Positions 17,543 through 26,498 are shown, numbered from the stretch's first letter. The stretch: 64,000 bases of DNA from Candidatus Omnitrophota bacterium (GCA_041650805.1 JBAZKM010000005.1:107869-171868), one strand, 5' to 3'. The notes: generated from the letters alone by a model not told the origin. A program made the numbers and translations.

Positions 17543-18823
17543 ATGCTGGATATAAAATTCATAAGAGAGAATAGGGACGCGGTCAAGGAGGCCCTGAAGA
17601 ACAGGAACCTCAGGATCGACGTGGATGAATTGCTGAGATCGGACGAAGAACGCAGGAAGGTCCTGGTAGAGGCCGAAGGGCTCAAGGCGGAGAGGAATAA
17701 GGCAAATGATGAAATAACGGCCCTAATGAAGGCAAAAAAGAACCCTAAAGAGATAATAGCTAAAATGAAGGGTGTTTCCCAAAAAATAGCAGAATTTGAT
17801 AAAAAAGTGGAGGAAATAGACCAAAAAATAGCCAATTTTATATATACAATCCCAAATATACCCGATAAATCGGTGCCAATAGGTGGACCTGAAGCCAATA
17901 AGATAGTCCGTTCTTGGGGTAAAAACCCCGTTTTTGACTTCAATCCGCGAAATCACGTTGAGATCGCGGAGCTATTGGGTATAATAAGCTTCGGGACCGC
18001 CTCAAAGATCACCGCTTCGAATTTTGTCCTATTTATGGGTTTGGGCGCCCGGCTTGAGAGGGCCCTGATAAATTTCATGCTCGACCTCCATACAAAGAAA
18101 CACGGATATAAGGAGGTCTTTCCTCCGTTCCTTGTCAACCGCAGGAGCATGACCGGCACCGGCCAGCTCCCGAAACTCGAAGAAGATATGTACCGCCTCA
18201 AGGATGACGACCTCTTCCTCATACCGACAGCGGAGGTGCCCGTTACCAATATCCACTCAAGCGAGGTACTTGACGAGGGCCGCCTTCCGATATGTTATAC
18301 GGCATACACCGCCTGTTTCAGGCGCGAGGCCGGTTCCTACGGCAAGGAGACGAAAGGGCTCATAAGGGTCCACCAGTTCGATAAGGTCGAGCTTGTGAAG
18401 TTCGTAAAACCGGAGACCTCATTCGACGAACTGGAGAAGCTCTTAAAGGACGCCGAGGATGTCCTGCAGCTGCTGGAACTCCCCTACAGGGTTGTCCTGC
18501 TGGCCACCGGCGATATATCGTTCGCCGCCGCCAAGTGTTACGATATCGAGCTGTATGCCCCGGGGACCGATGCGTATCTGGAGGTATCGAGCTGTTCCTG
18601 CTTCACCGATTTCCAGGCGCGCCGCGCGAATATAAGGTTCAGCCCAAAGCTCAAGGCCCAAAGCTCAAAGCCCGTATACGTCCACACGCTGAACGGTTCC
18701 GGCGTTGCGCTTGCGCGGCTCGTGGTCGCGATACTGGAGAATTACCAGAATAAGGACGGGAGCGTAAGGATACCTAAGGCGCTCATCCCGTACATGGACG
18801 GACTCGAAGAGATAAGACCGTAA
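17543..18823 (+). CDS. serS: Seryl-tRNA synthetase
   Basis: The 426-aa class II synthetase has an N-terminal tRNA-binding coiled coil (about residues 25-105), motif 2 ([19 protein letters not shown]) and motif 3 ([19 protein letters not shown]). It charges tRNA-Ser with serine. Codon use changes sharply inside the gene: from about 17700 to 17960, the arm region, AAA, CCA, GGT and TTT replace the AAG/CCC/GGC/TTC style of both flanks. A 14-bp tandem duplication (18642-18669) encodes an extra loop just before the YVHTLNGSG segment. Downstream are an M50-like gene and tRNA-Ser(TGA). Confidence 0.96.
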   Translation: MLDIKFIRENRDAVKEALKNRNLRIDVDELLRSDEERRKVLVEAEGLKAERNKANDEITALMKAKKNPKEIIAKMKGVSQKIAEFDKKVEEIDQKIANFIYTIPNIPDKSVPIGGPEANKIVRSWGKNPVFDFNPRNHVEIAELLGIISFGTASKITASNFVLFMGLGARLERALINFMLDLHTKKHGYKEVFPPFLVNRRSMTGTGQLPKLEEDMYRLKDDDLFLIPTAEVPVTNIHSSEVLDEGRLPICYTAYTACFRREAGSYGKETKGLIRVHQFDKVELVKFVKPETSFDELEKLLKDAEDVLQLLELPYRVVLLATGDISFAAAKCYDIELYAPGTDAYLEVSSCSCFTDFQARRANIRFSPKLKAQSSKPVYVHTLNGSGVALARLVVAILENYQNKDGSVRIPKALIPYMDGLEEIRP

Positions 18824-18826
18824 GAT

Positions 18827-19483
18827 ATGGTAAAGATCCTTATAAAATTCGTCATCGGGGTGCTTATAGTGCCGGCCGCCGTCGGTGTCACTATGGCGTT
18901 CTATAATAATATCCTGCTCATAAAAGAGCTTGCAAGGTCCCTGAACTATTTTTTATACGGGATATCGGCATACGTCGTACTCCACATATTGTTCTATAAG
19001 CCCACCTATCTCTATGTGCTGGGCCACGAGGCCGTTCATGCCGGAGTGGCGTGGCTTTTCGGGGGGAAGATAAAGTCGTTCAAGGTATCCGATGAAGGGG
19101 GAAGCGTAACTACGGATAAATCGAATATCATAATAGAGCTCAGCCCCTACTTCGTCCCCGTATACGCCATCCTCTTCACGGTGGTATATTTCCTGATAGT
19201 TTCATCGTATAATATCAACGGCTCGACGTTCGTCTTCCTGATAGGGTTTGCGCTGGCTTTCCATATAGTGCTGACGATAGAGGTCATGAAGATACGCCAG
19301 CCCGATATAATAAAATCCGGATATTTCTTCTCCATAGTGCTCGTTTATATACTGAATGTAATAGTGATATCGGTCATATTCAGTATGGTATTTCCGTCAT
19401 TCGGCATAAAGAAATTTTTTCTGGACACCTGGGTCGTTTCGAAGTATATATATGCTGCGGTCGTGAAACAGCTGTTCTTTTAG
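18827..19483 (+). CDS. M50-like membrane zinc metalloprotease homologue
   Basis: The 218-aa protein has about six hydrophobic segments and an HExxH-like site in LGHEAVHAGVAWLFGGKIKSF near residue 68. In the M50 family this helix site plus a distant Asp-containing motif carries out proteolysis inside the membrane. The second motif (for example NPDG) is not evident, so an active protease is not assured; it may belong to a minimal M50 or DUF-type branch. It starts 3 bp after serS and ends 8 bp before tRNA-Ser(TGA), so the three are probably on one transcript. Confidence 0.65.
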   Translation: MVKILIKFVIGVLIVPAAVGVTMAFYNNILLIKELARSLNYFLYGISAYVVLHILFYKPTYLYVLGHEAVHAGVAWLFGGKIKSFKVSDEGGSVTTDKSNIIIELSPYFVPVYAILFTVVYFLIVSSYNINGSTFVFLIGFALAFHIVLTIEVMKIRQPDIIKSGYFFSIVLVYILNVIVISVIFSMVFPSFGIKKFFLDTWVVSKYIYAAVVKQLFF

Positions 19484-19491
19484 GGTTTTAC

Positions 19492-19581
19492 GGAGGAGTG
19501 GCAGAGCGGTTGAATGCGGCGGTCTTGAAAACCGTTGTCCACGTAAGTGGACCGTGGGTTCGAATCCTACCTCCTCCGCCA
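19492..19581 (+). tRNA. tRNA-Ser (anticodon TGA)
   Basis: The 90-nt class II tRNA has acceptor stem GGAGGAG/CTCCTCC, anticodon loop CTTGAAA in stem CGGT/ACCG and a variable arm GTCCACGTAAGTGGAC. The T-loop is GTTCGAATC and CCA is encoded. There is no room for its own promoter after the upstream gene. Confidence 0.96.
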
Positions 19582-19713
19582 TTCTTCTTCGCTCGAGAAT
19601 TTTCATTCTCGAGCTTCGAAGGAATTGGCGAAGAAGAATGGTTTCGTGGTAGGTCCTACGAAGCACTGGGTAGTGATCAAGTTGATTGCGAAGTAGACCT
19701 ACCTCCTCCGCCA
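19579..19713 (+). repeat. Palindromic element with duplicated tRNA-Ser 3' end
   Basis: A 14-bp perfect stem, CCATTCTTCTTCGC (19579-19592) with GCGAAGAAGAATGG (19628-19641), begins inside the tRNA CCA. It encloses hairpin GCTCGAGAAT-TTTC-ATTCTCGAGC (19591-19614). A 16-nt copy of the tRNA 3' end, CCTACCTCCTCCGCCA, follows at 19698-19713 and matches 19566-19581. GGTAGGTC (19648-19655) can pair with GACCTACC at the edge of that copy. Confidence 0.85.
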
Positions 19714-19748
19714 GTGTTGCGAAGTAAACTACAGAGAGGAGTGTTGTG

Positions 19749-19952
19749 ATGGGAATTTACAAGGATTGGTGCGGATTCAGCAAGAGGAAGACCAGCGTAA
19801 CGGAACAGAAGAAGATCAAGCGGAAGATGGTACAGGTTATGGTCAGAAATCTTAAGGCCGCAGGTAAGCCGGTCGACCGGGAGGCGATCAATAAAGAAGT
19901 CTTCGATAAGGTCCGGAGGAAACATCAATCCCAGCGGAAGAGGCATAAATAA
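19749..19952 (+). CDS. Small basic conserved-type hypothetical protein
   Basis: This 67-aa protein is very basic (many Lys/Arg), with MGIYKDWCGFSKRK at the start and a helical, positively charged remainder ending QSQRKRHK. A clear GAGGAG binding site lies 7-8 nt before the ATG at 19749, and codon use matches its neighbours, so it is probably real. I do not recognise the family. The charge suggests nucleic-acid or ribosome contact, which is only a guess. It begins 36 bp after the second tRNA 3'-end copy. Confidence 0.6.
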   Translation: MGIYKDWCGFSKRKTSVTEQKKIKRKMVQVMVRNLKAAGKPVDREAINKEVFDKVRRKHQSQRKRHK

Positions 19953-19994
19953 GATCGGCAGAAGCGGTTGATCACAACGGAAAAGGAGGGGGTT

Positions 19995-20663
19995 ATGGTA
20001 AAAAAGTTACTGTTCCTGGTCCTGTTAGGTTCGATAATGATGGGGCAGTCCGCCGGAGCTGAGGAGACGAAGCCCGTTCAGCTGGCGGTGTTCGCTCCTG
20101 TCCAGCTCGTCCCGGAGGAAGATTCCGTCGGAGGTCTCCGCCTCAGCCTGTTTTACACCGTCAATAAAGACGTCACCGGTCTGAGTATCGTTTGGCTCGG
20201 TCTCAACAGGGCTACCGGGGATGTCCGGGGCGTAGAGCTGGGCCTAGGGAACTGGGCCGAGGGTTCTGCCTACGGCGGACAGTTCGGTATCGTCAACCAT
20301 GCGGGCCCGCGCTTTGTCGGCCTGCAATACGGCATGGCGAATATCACCGAAGGAGACCTTACCGGTCTGCAGTGGGGCCTTGTTAACTGGACGGAGGGTT
20401 TTATGCACGGTGTACAGGCCGGCCTTCTGAACGTCTCCAAGGGCGGGTCCGCCGGGATAGACCTGGGCATAGTGAATTACAACGCGGGGTCGTTCCGCGG
20501 TTTCCAGGGAGGGTTCGTCAATTACGCCGAAGAGATGCACGGGTTCCAGCTCGGGCTCGTTAACTACACGAGATCACTGGACGGTCTTCAGATAGGTCTC
20601 GGTAACTACAACGGCAATAAAGAGCCGATGGAGTTCATGGTCCTTGTAAATTGGGCTTTTTGA
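19995..20663 (+). CDS. LA_2272-type surface repeat protein
   Basis: The 222-aa protein has a signal peptide (residues 1-22, ending QSAGA-EE) and then repeating units of about 20-22 residues of the form G-x-Q-x-G-x-x-N (for example GLQWGLVNWTEG, GFQGGFVNYAEE, GLQIGLGNYNGN). This matches the LA_2272 surface repeat described from Leptospira and is likely to form an outer-membrane or surface beta structure. AAAGGAGGGGG precedes the ATG at 19995. The function of the family is unknown. The next two genes are also exported or envelope-related. Confidence 0.75.
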   Translation: MVKKLLFLVLLGSIMMGQSAGAEETKPVQLAVFAPVQLVPEEDSVGGLRLSLFYTVNKDVTGLSIVWLGLNRATGDVRGVELGLGNWAEGSAYGGQFGIVNHAGPRFVGLQYGMANITEGDLTGLQWGLVNWTEGFMHGVQAGLLNVSKGGSAGIDLGIVNYNAGSFRGFQGGFVNYAEEMHGFQLGLVNYTRSLDGLQIGLGNYNGNKEPMEFMVLVNWAF

Positions 20664-20681
20664 GCCAACGCGGAGGATGGT

Positions 20682-21101
20682 ATGAATAAAATATATATCC
20701 CGTTGATCGCCGCTGCATTGATCTTCATCGCCTCTTATGCCTACTGCGAGGAGAGCGGCCCGCCCGACAGCGACTACGGCAGATACCGGCTCCAGGAGAT
20801 CAAGGTCGGCAACGAGATGGTGCCGTTCCTTATCGATACCGCTACCGGTAAGATATGGATGTACCAGTCCGATATCAGCACGAAGAAGAGGTTTGTGGGG
20901 ATGAGCGTCGAAGGGATAGCGTACAGCGGTGACGAGAAGGACCAGGAACGCCTCAATAAACAGATAGAGCAATGGCATTTCAATAACTTCATAGATAAGG
21001 CCACCAAGGGAGTGAGAGAGAAGATATTCAGCGACTTCAGTTACGACCCCGACGTCGAGAAGGCCGAGAGGATATATTATAAACTGAAGAACAAAAAATG
21101 A
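20682..21101 (+). CDS. Exported hypothetical protein
   Basis: The 139-aa protein has a signal peptide (residues 1-21, cleaved near YAYC-EE; the Cys could make it a lipoprotein but the lipobox is poor). A strand segment, GRYRLQEIKVGNEMVPFLID followed by TATGKIWMY, resembles small periplasmic proteins that carry a D-T-x-T-G-x-x-W beta hairpin. The C-terminal third is helical and charged. It starts 18 bp after the LA_2272-type gene and is probably cotranscribed. I do not recognise a named family. Confidence 0.65.
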   Translation: MNKIYIPLIAAALIFIASYAYCEESGPPDSDYGRYRLQEIKVGNEMVPFLIDTATGKIWMYQSDISTKKRFVGMSVEGIAYSGDEKDQERLNKQIEQWHFNNFIDKATKGVREKIFSDFSYDPDVEKAERIYYKLKNKK

Positions 21102-21123
21102 TCTTCTCTCCCGGCGGATAAGA

Positions 21124-22344
21124 ATGGCATTCCATAAAGCCCCTAGGAGGAAGAGATTTCTCCCTTTCTATAAACCCGCCCTGGGTAAAGACGAAGAAAA
21201 AGAGATCATCGCGGTGCTGCGCTCGGGATGGCTCGGGAGAGGCCCGCGCACCGAAGAGTTCGAGGACGCCTTCAGGCGGTACGTCAGGAGCCGCCATGCG
21301 GTGGGTGTCAACTCCTGTACGGCAGGACTCCACCTTTCACTCGCCGCCCTCGGGATCGGAGAAGGTGATGAGGTCATCACGACACCGATGACCTTCCCGG
21401 CGACCGCGAACGCGATAATACACCAGGGCGCTACGCCCGTATTCGCAGATGTGGAAAAGGACACTTTTAATATCGACCCGGAGCGCATAGAGCCGACGAT
21501 AACCAAAAGGACGAAGGCGGTGATAGTGGTCCATTTTGCCGGCCATCCGTGTGAAATGGATAAGATAACGGCCATAGCTAGGAGGCGCGGCCTATTTGTG
21601 ATAGAAGACGCGTCACATGCGCTCGGTTCCAGCTATCGCGGCAAAAAGATCGGCAGCATGGGCGACCTCGCGTGTTTCAGTTTTTATGCGACAAAGAATA
21701 TAACCACCGGCGAAGGCGGGATGGTTACTACAGATGACGGGCAGCTGGCCGCGAAGATAAGGTTATTGAGCAGGCACGGTATAAGTATGGACGCGGGGGA
21801 AAGGAAGACGAAGAGGGGATATGAGCACTGGGAGGCCATTCTACCCGGCTATAAATATAATATGTGCGACCTTCAGGCGGCCTTAGGTCTGGCCCAGCTC
21901 CGGAAGATAAAAAAGTTGCTCGCCCTCCGGAAAAAGTATTTCCGGATTTACAATGAAATGTTAAGCACGGTCCCGGAGATCATTACGCCTGTCACGAGAG
22001 AAGGGGTGGAGCATTCTCACCACCTTTATGCGGTAATAACGAGATCCGAAGACCTCTCGATAGGCCGCGACGGCATATTGAATATCCTCTTCAGGAGAAA
22101 GATAGGCGCAGGGGTCCATTACCGCGCTTTGCACCTGCAGCGTCTTTACAGAGACCGGTATAAATTCAGCCGGAACGCCTTTCCGGTAGCCGAATATATC
22201 TCAGATAGGACGCTGTCGCTTCCCCTTTATCCGGCAATGACGGAAGATGACGTCTCCTGCGTAGCCGAAAATATAAAAGAGATCATCGGTATCCACCGGA
22301 AAAGGGGTTCCCGCCCGGGGACACATGAAAATAGAGCATCTTGA
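21124..22344 (+). CDS. DegT/DnrJ/EryC1 sugar aminotransferase
   Basis: The 406-aa PLP-dependent enzyme has the family pattern: FYKPALGKDEEKEI at the start, GVNSCTAGLHLSLAALGIG, VVHFAGHPCEMD, IEDASHALGS and FYATKNITTGEGGM with the PLP-binding Lys, plus YNMCDLQAALGLAQL. These enzymes transaminate keto-sugar nucleotides to amino sugars for lipopolysaccharide, capsule or protein glycans. The neighbouring double GNAT protein would acetylate or otherwise acylate the product, and the GT39 gene follows. The coupling (20-bp overlap with the next gene) supports a shared pathway. Confidence 0.93.
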   Translation: MAFHKAPRRKRFLPFYKPALGKDEEKEIIAVLRSGWLGRGPRTEEFEDAFRRYVRSRHAVGVNSCTAGLHLSLAALGIGEGDEVITTPMTFPATANAIIHQGATPVFADVEKDTFNIDPERIEPTITKRTKAVIVVHFAGHPCEMDKITAIARRRGLFVIEDASHALGSSYRGKKIGSMGDLACFSFYATKNITTGEGGMVTTDDGQLAAKIRLLSRHGISMDAGERKTKRGYEHWEAILPGYKYNMCDLQAALGLAQLRKIKKLLALRKKYFRIYNEMLSTVPEIITPVTREGVEHSHHLYAVITRSEDLSIGRDGILNILFRRKIGAGVHYRALHLQRLYRDRYKFSRNAFPVAEYISDRTLSLPLYPAMTEDDVSCVAENIKEIIGIHRKRGSRPGTHENRAS

Positions 22345-23305
22345 CAAAAAAGACATATCCGTTATAGAGCCGCTTCTGCTCAACTATCCTTTTAACGACT
22401 ACCGGCGCTACCGGTCATTCAAAAAGGAATGGAGGGACAGGTGCTTTGCGGACCGGATTCGGCGCATGGCGGCGGAAGACGCGGTCCGCACGCTGGTCGC
22501 CTTTGACAGAGGAAAGGCGGTGGGCATCGTCTCTCTGGCAGGACTGCCGCTTGATTCGGAATGTTTCGGCTTCAAGATGGCGAAGATAGGATGCCTGATC
22601 GCCATCGGTGACCGCGACTCCGAGTTCAGGATCAAAGACGGTCTCATATCCGGCCTCAGCGGTGTATGCGAAGACGAAGGCATATGCCACATCTCCTGCA
22701 GGGTCGATACGTCGGATTTTTCGACTATACATGTGCTGGAAAAGAACAAATTTTACATAACGGACACTCTCGTTACATATATCTTTGACAAAAAGAGGGA
22801 CCGTTTTCCGGCCCTGAAAACACTTTACAGCATAAGGCCCTGCGAAGAGAAGGATATTGAAACCCTGGAAAGATTGATCGAGAATAGTTTTCTGGATACC
22901 AGATATTATCAGGATAAGCATCTGTCCGAAGAAGGTGCCCATAAACTGTACAAAAAATGGGTCAGAAATAATTATGCCGACAAGGAACGGTGCGGTACCC
23001 TTGTGGCGGAATCGGGCAAAAGAATAGTGGGTTTCGGGACGGGGAGAAAGAATGAAGAACTGGAGAAACTCTGCGGGATAAAGATATTCGGGAGCGCGCT
23101 TTCCGCGGTCGTCCCTTCGGCGAAAGGGGCGTATCTCGCCCTGATCCAGAGATCGATCGAAAACAGCGTCATATCCCAATGGTATGACATATTTGAGTTC
23201 GATACCCAGATAAATAATTATGAGCCGGTAAGAATATGGCAAAAACTCGGTCTCTCTCCCGTCAGGTCAAGACATACGTTCCACAAATGGCGCAAAGAGG
23301 CATGA
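22325..23305 (+). CDS. Tandem GNAT acetyltransferase, WecD-like
   Basis: The 326-aa protein overlaps the aminotransferase gene by 20 bp and resembles dTDP-fucosamine acetyltransferase in layout: an N-terminal domain (about 1-160) and a C-terminal GNAT domain (about 175-325). The latter has YSIRPCEEKDIETLERLIENSF, the KWVRNNYADK segment and GTLVAESGKRIVGFGTG for acetyl-CoA binding. The likely task is N-acylation of the amino sugar made by the preceding enzyme. The exact sugar is unknown. Confidence 0.75.
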   Translation: MKIEHLDKKDISVIEPLLLNYPFNDYRRYRSFKKEWRDRCFADRIRRMAAEDAVRTLVAFDRGKAVGIVSLAGLPLDSECFGFKMAKIGCLIAIGDRDSEFRIKDGLISGLSGVCEDEGICHISCRVDTSDFSTIHVLEKNKFYITDTLVTYIFDKKRDRFPALKTLYSIRPCEEKDIETLERLIENSFLDTRYYQDKHLSEEGAHKLYKKWVRNNYADKERCGTLVAESGKRIVGFGTGRKNEELEKLCGIKIFGSALSAVVPSAKGAYLALIQRSIENSVISQWYDIFEFDTQINNYEPVRIWQKLGLSPVRSRHTFHKWRKEA

Positions 23306-26300
23306 AGCACAGGTATATCATTATACTTGTTTTGCTGGGGGTCTCCTTCAGCATATATGCTTATTATCCGCAGCCCGCTTCGTCCCGTCTTCCGGTGAGC
23401 CCGGACGAGGCCCGTCATCTCATAAGCGCTTTAAAGTGTTGCTCCATCCTGAGGACCCCTTCCGCGGACATCCTGGAACGGATCGTGGATTCGAGTGACA
23501 ATTATCCGCCGCTCTTCCCGCTCACCGGGGCCGTATTGCATGCATTCCTGGGCCTGTCGAAACGCGTAGCCGTATCCGCGAATATCCCGTATATCTTCAT
23601 AATGCTATTTTCCGTCTATTTTACAGGCAAAAAGATGCGGGACGCGAAGACGGGACTCCTGGCCGCTTTTATCATGACGGCCTTTCCCATGACCCTTGCC
23701 ATGTCGAGATATTTTATGCTGGAATTTTCTCTTACTGCCATGGTCTCTATGAGCGTCTGTTTACTTGTCTATTCCGATCTTTTTGACCGGAGGGCGTTCT
23801 CGCTTTTATTAGGGGTATCACTCGGCCTCGGGATGCTCACCAAACAGACGTTCGCGATCTTTGCCGCAGGGCCGGCCCTTGCAGTATTGTTATCAAAAAA
23901 AAAGAAGAACGTCCGGAACGTGATCCATACGCTGGTGATCTCAGCGGTCGTATCCTCACCGGTTTACATTCCCCACATCCATAGGGCCATGAGCCGGTTT
24001 TGGGAGGCGGGCCTGAGCATGAATACGATAGCATTCCCATGGAACTCGGCGGAGGGCCTGTTTTTTTATTTAAGAAGCATAATTTACCAGGTCTCCCCAT
24101 TTTTATTTTTTGTATTTTTAGCGGCCCTGCCGTTTTTTGCAGTTAAAGGGAGGTACCGAGGCGTAATGGCGGCATGGATCCTGTTCCCGTATGTCATCCT
24201 CACCCTGATAGAGACCAAGTGGACCCATTACATGATGCCGGCCTTGCCGGCACTGGCGCTCGTAACGGCATCCGGCATAGCGGCCATACCCTCAAAAGCG
24301 TTCCGGTACTTTCTGGTCTGCGCGGTGTGCGCGGGGGGTATATTCCAGTTTTTCTATATCGACAGGGTAGGATACGGAAGCACAGAAAAGATATTAGACC
24401 GCATACCGGTTAGCCATCCCATCATGGCCCAGAATATGTGGAAATACATAGGGGATGATCCGGATAATGTTTATGTGAGGATGGGGGAGGCGATAGAAAA
24501 GGATTTTGTGCCTTACCTGGAGAAGATGTTTCTTGAAAAGAAGGAGTTATCTCTCGGGGTGATAGACCCTCAACCCCCTATCTATAACCTTGTGTGTTAT
24601 CTTTTATTAAAGGGCGGCATGGTCCCGGAGGCCGGGATAACCGCATTGTCTGCGGACCCGGAGGACTTCTTCTGGGCCGCCCCGGGATTCGACGCCCTTG
24701 TGATAAATTACAGCGGTAAGGTGTGGCCGGGTAAAGAAGGCCTGGATGAGATATTCAGGAGACAGAGACTCGACCGGACAAAAGGGATAGGCGCCAACGA
24801 CTCAAAGGTATATATGCACGTCCTGCGGTCTCTCAGGGCGTCATTCGAAACGAAGAAGACGGTGCGTATAGAGAACCCGGACTCGCCTTTCTCTTATATA
24901 TACTTATTGACCAGGCGCGAGAGCCCGGAAGGGGCTCCGCGGGACGGTACGTACGACGGGGCCATGACCCTGCTTGCGGAAAGGTGGGGTCCCGACAACG
25001 GATCTCTGAGTGTGTTTCTCTTTAACGGGAGAATGAAGGTCTATTATAATAATATTGAGCTGACCTCTTCCGGCGGCGCATACAGCATGCTGGAAGCGGC
25101 CGGACGGTATTATGTGTCGACGCAGGCGGCCTGGCAGGCGCCGATCATAAGTGATAAAAAGATATCGGCAAGGTGCGCGTGGCCGGGTATTGATTTTATC
25201 GAAACCTGGGAGATCGAACTTTTGCCGGATGAGGGCGAGGTGCTATGGACGGTGCGCGTAGAAGGGGCTGATGATCCGCCGGTCAAAAGGTGGCACGTAG
25301 TCATCCCTTTATCGATAAGATACGACAGATGGTTCAGCGCAGATGAAGAGGGAGGATTTGAATATAAAGGAGGGCAGGAGGATGCCCTGCTGCGGGTCTC
25401 TGCCAGCGGCTGTATCGGCGCAAAGATGTCGGCCGGCAAAGACCTGCCGGCCATCCTGGCATATGGGAAAAAAGGCGATACCAACAGCGTTTCGGCGATA
25501 AATTACAGCAATTGGGTCAAGAATATCTGTTTTTACGGCACCCCTGCCGCCGGAGATACGCAGGCCCCGCGCGGATCCTTCAATATATTTACCGGGGAGA
25601 TAATGATCGCCGATGAAGAGAGCATAGAAGGCCGCCTGATCGAGGCTAAGGCCGTTATGGAAGAGAGGAGAAGAGGCCTTACGATACGCAGGGATGGCAT
25701 TGAGCTCTCCTTCGACCAGGGCCAGGGGAGGATATTTTACAGCGGTAAAGAGGTGACGAGCGGGTTCGGGTTATATACTTCTATCTTCCTGAACGGCGCC
25801 TGGCAGGATTCCCAAAAGGCCGTGTGGGATATCAGGAGGACCGGCGAGTATAAGCTGGCAGGCCGCGGCGAATGGATTGACGCTCCCATTTCGCAGGATT
25901 GGGAGATAGAGTTGTTGCCGGGCCGCGCCATCGGCTGGAAGGTCGGTATGGAGTTGAGCGAAGAGGCGGATATAGAGCGTGAAGAGGCAAATATCATGTT
26001 ATCGCCGGGGTATAAGGAATGGAGAGCCGGGGATAAGAGGCGCGGGAGATTTTCCGATCTCTTCAGGAGAAGAGGGGAGGAGTGGGAGTCCTTTTATAAA
26101 GGTGATCCGCCGGGGCATAAGATAACTGCCGTAAGGCCCGGCAGCGCCGGCCATCCTCTTCCTGCTGTCACTTTAGATTATTCTTCCGGGCAGGGCGGCA
26201 GTTTCGGCGCCATCCATAATACGGACGAGGTGTTCGGGGCCAGGACATTGGGGTGCCACAGGGACGTGAAGGGAAAGACGCCGCCCGGGAGATATGAATA

Positions 26301-26334
26301 TTTCAGCGGCAGGATAGAGCTTGGCGCCGATTGA
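23302..26334 (+). CDS. GT39/ArnT-like membrane glycosyltransferase with tandem C-terminal domains
   Basis: The start is set at ATG 23302, which overlaps the previous stop (ATGA) and gives 1010 aa; an in-frame ATG at 23236 lies far inside the upstream gene. Residues 5-360 form about ten transmembrane helices with the GT39 PMT/ArnT layout (PDEARH in the first periplasmic loop, with acidic catalytic residues, and MSRYFMLEFSLT). Such enzymes move sugars from polyprenyl phosphate to lipid A or proteins. Residues about 550-1005 are periplasmic and contain two related beta-rich domains, each with a G-x-x-x-Y-x-x-x-E-x-T-S start and a WEIELLP motif (near residues 638 and 871). I do not know this domain by name. 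Confidence 0.78.
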   Translation: MKHRYIIILVLLGVSFSIYAYYPQPASSRLPVSPDEARHLISALKCCSILRTPSADILERIVDSSDNYPPLFPLTGAVLHAFLGLSKRVAVSANIPYIFIMLFSVYFTGKKMRDAKTGLLAAFIMTAFPMTLAMSRYFMLEFSLTAMVSMSVCLLVYSDLFDRRAFSLLLGVSLGLGMLTKQTFAIFAAGPALAVLLSKKKKNVRNVIHTLVISAVVSSPVYIPHIHRAMSRFWEAGLSMNTIAFPWNSAEGLFFYLRSIIYQVSPFLFFVFLAALPFFAVKGRYRGVMAAWILFPYVILTLIETKWTHYMMPALPALALVTASGIAAIPSKAFRYFLVCAVCAGGIFQFFYIDRVGYGSTEKILDRIPVSHPIMAQNMWKYIGDDPDNVYVRMGEAIEKDFVPYLEKMFLEKKELSLGVIDPQPPIYNLVCYLLLKGGMVPEAGITALSADPEDFFWAAPGFDALVINYSGKVWPGKEGLDEIFRRQRLDRTKGIGANDSKVYMHVLRSLRASFETKKTVRIENPDSPFSYIYLLTRRESPEGAPRDGTYDGAMTLLAERWGPDNGSLSVFLFNGRMKVYYNNIELTSSGGAYSMLEAAGRYYVSTQAAWQAPIISDKKISARCAWPGIDFIETWEIELLPDEGEVLWTVRVEGADDPPVKRWHVVIPLSIRYDRWFSADEEGGFEYKGGQEDALLRVSASGCIGAKMSAGKDLPAILAYGKKGDTNSVSAINYSNWVKNICFYGTPAAGDTQAPRGSFNIFTGEIMIADEESIEGRLIEAKAVMEERRRGLTIRRDGIELSFDQGQGRIFYSGKEVTSGFGLYTSIFLNGAWQDSQKAVWDIRRTGEYKLAGRGEWIDAPISQDWEIELLPGRAIGWKVGMELSEEADIEREEANIMLSPGYKEWRAGDKRRGRFSDLFRRRGEEWESFYKGDPPGHKITAVRPGSAGHPLPAVTLDYSSGQGGSFGAIHNTDEVFGARTLGCHRDVKGKTPPGRYEYFSGRIELGAD

Positions 26335-26360
26335 ACCGTCCCGGGTATATATAACAATTC

Positions 26361-26391
26361 TTGAGATAAATATAGGGAAATTTGGTATAAT
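26361..26391 (+). promoter_or_regulatory. Promoter of tRNA-Ser(CGA)
   Basis: TTGAGA (26361-26366) and consensus TATAAT (26386-26391) have a rather long 19-bp spacer. The tRNA begins 18 bp downstream. Confidence 0.55.
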
Positions 26392-26408
26392 ACGTTAGCT
26401 GCTTTGCC

Positions 26409-26498
26409 GGAGAGATGGCTGAGTGGTTGAAAGCGCACGCCTCGAAAGCGTGTTACCCCTTGCGGGGTACCTGGGTTCGAATCCCAGTCTCTCCGCCA
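26409..26498 (+). tRNA. tRNA-Ser (anticodon CGA)
   Basis: The 90-nt class II tRNA has acceptor GGAGAGA/TCTCTCC, anticodon stem CACGC/GCGTG around CTCGAAA (anticodon CGA), a variable arm TACCCCTTGCGGGGTA and T-loop GTTCGAATC. CCA is encoded. It has its own promoter. Confidence 0.96.

Noticed and set aside
16411..17943. 510-codon open frame on the minus strand
   Set aside because: It covers rtcB and the start of serS in antisense and has no recognisable domain; both sense genes are certain.
22415..23242. 275-codon open frame on the minus strand
   Set aside because: It is antisense to the GNAT gene and shows no domain.
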